Position numbers and translations under genes: made by a program. Positions 63,502 to 64,000 of a DNA stretch of 64,000 nt are shown here, piece after piece. Source of the stretch: Serripes groenlandicus (Eukaryota; Mollusca; Bivalvia; Cardiida; Cardiidae); the NCBI GenBank assembly GCA_031761405.1, contig JASEVX010000001.1, positions 197,177,706 to 197,241,705 of the forward strand, in the 5' to 3' direction. The notes beneath the pieces were generated by a model that searched no databases, had not been told where the DNA came from, and saw nothing but the letters and a program-made list of their open reading frames with translations. The first letter of the stretch is position 1. Every line of letters begins with the position of its first letter.

Positions 63502-64000
63502 TAGAGCACGTGTGAGTGCACTTTGATAAAACGTTTTAATAGAATATTATTATTGTGTTGCATGATAGCCAAGTTTGATCATCAAGCTCGTCATAAATAA
63601 GTAGGAGATAGTTACATAAACCTAATATGATGATATTATAAAAGTGCAGCGTATCATTTAATGTGCAGAGTGCTATTTTATTGCATGATGTATTGACATG
63701 TGTGTTCGTTCAGTCTTATTTTATGAGAAGTACGTTATTTTGTCGCATGCTGTATTGAAACGTTTTCAATTAACGTCATATAAAATCTGCAGTTTATATT
63801 TACGATGATACTTTTGTTTGGAAAGAATAAGTGATTTGCTATTTTTTCGTATGATGTATTTAAACGTATCAAATAAAAGTTATATAAATATGCAGTTTAG
63901 ATTAGAGGTGTGATGAGTCTATTTTGGTATTGCAATTTGTTGAGAAAACTTGAGATATTTTTTGGATATTTGATCGTGTAGCATATCAGTTTTTATGTGT
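63502..64000. other. Coiled-coil gene intron at window end
   Basis: AT-rich with loosely repeated TATTTTxTxGCATGxTGTATT motifs about every 65-85 bases (63670-63870), a weak degenerate tandem pattern. No exon seen. Confidence 0.4.

Overview
The window is animal nuclear DNA, most likely from a bivalve mollusc. It is AT-rich, its genes are split into short exons with GT-AG introns, and most of it is interspersed repeats. These include tRNA-headed SINEs, pearl-like elements with tandem cores and a (CCGT)n tract, and a very abundant TTAA-flanked MITE. My impression that these repeats look dreissenid (zebra or quagga mussel) comes from memory and is unverified.

Three split genes are clear, all on the + strand. 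(1) The 3' part of a short-chain dehydrogenase of the BDH2/DHRS6 type has exons between 1100 and 9326. The exon that should carry the catalytic Tyr-x-x-x-Lys is not visible. (2) A complete tetraspanin has seven coding exons from 27917 to 38147, all separated by phase-0 introns and encoding 253 residues, with a probable non-coding first exon near 26.6-26.7 kb. (3) The 5' part of an unrecognised coiled-coil protein has six exons from 54056 to 62201 and continues past the window. Between genes 2 and 3 lie three isolated exons with dermatopontin-like sequence (46.4, 50.5 and 51.3 kb) that do not join into a complete gene. A likely terminal exon of an unrecognised acidic protein is on the - strand at 23.3 kb.

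Layout: 0-9.3 kb, BDH2-like gene with repeat-filled introns; 9.3-26.5 kb, repeats (nested MITEs, a 33-bp minisatellite at 12.4-12.9 kb, a LINE relic at 15.4-16.0 kb, a pearl-like element at 17.2-18.2 kb, a 49-bp array at 18.4-18.85 kb, and 40-bp then 21-bp minisatellites at 23.5-25.4 kb); 26.5-39 kb, tetraspanin; 39-53.5 kb, dermatopontin-like exons among pearl-like elements, a Tc1/mariner relic and MITEs; 53.9-64 kb, coiled-coil gene.

The commonest unit is a roughly 230-bp MITE with ends TTAACCCTTTCCC...GGGAAAGGGTTAA, present in about 40 intact or decayed copies. Two copies have readable pre-insertion sites that show TTAA duplication, as expected for piggyBac-type transposition. No prokaryotic operon, CRISPR array or viral gene was seen. 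Exon boundaries come from reading frame, splice consensus and remembered family motifs; no alignment was run.
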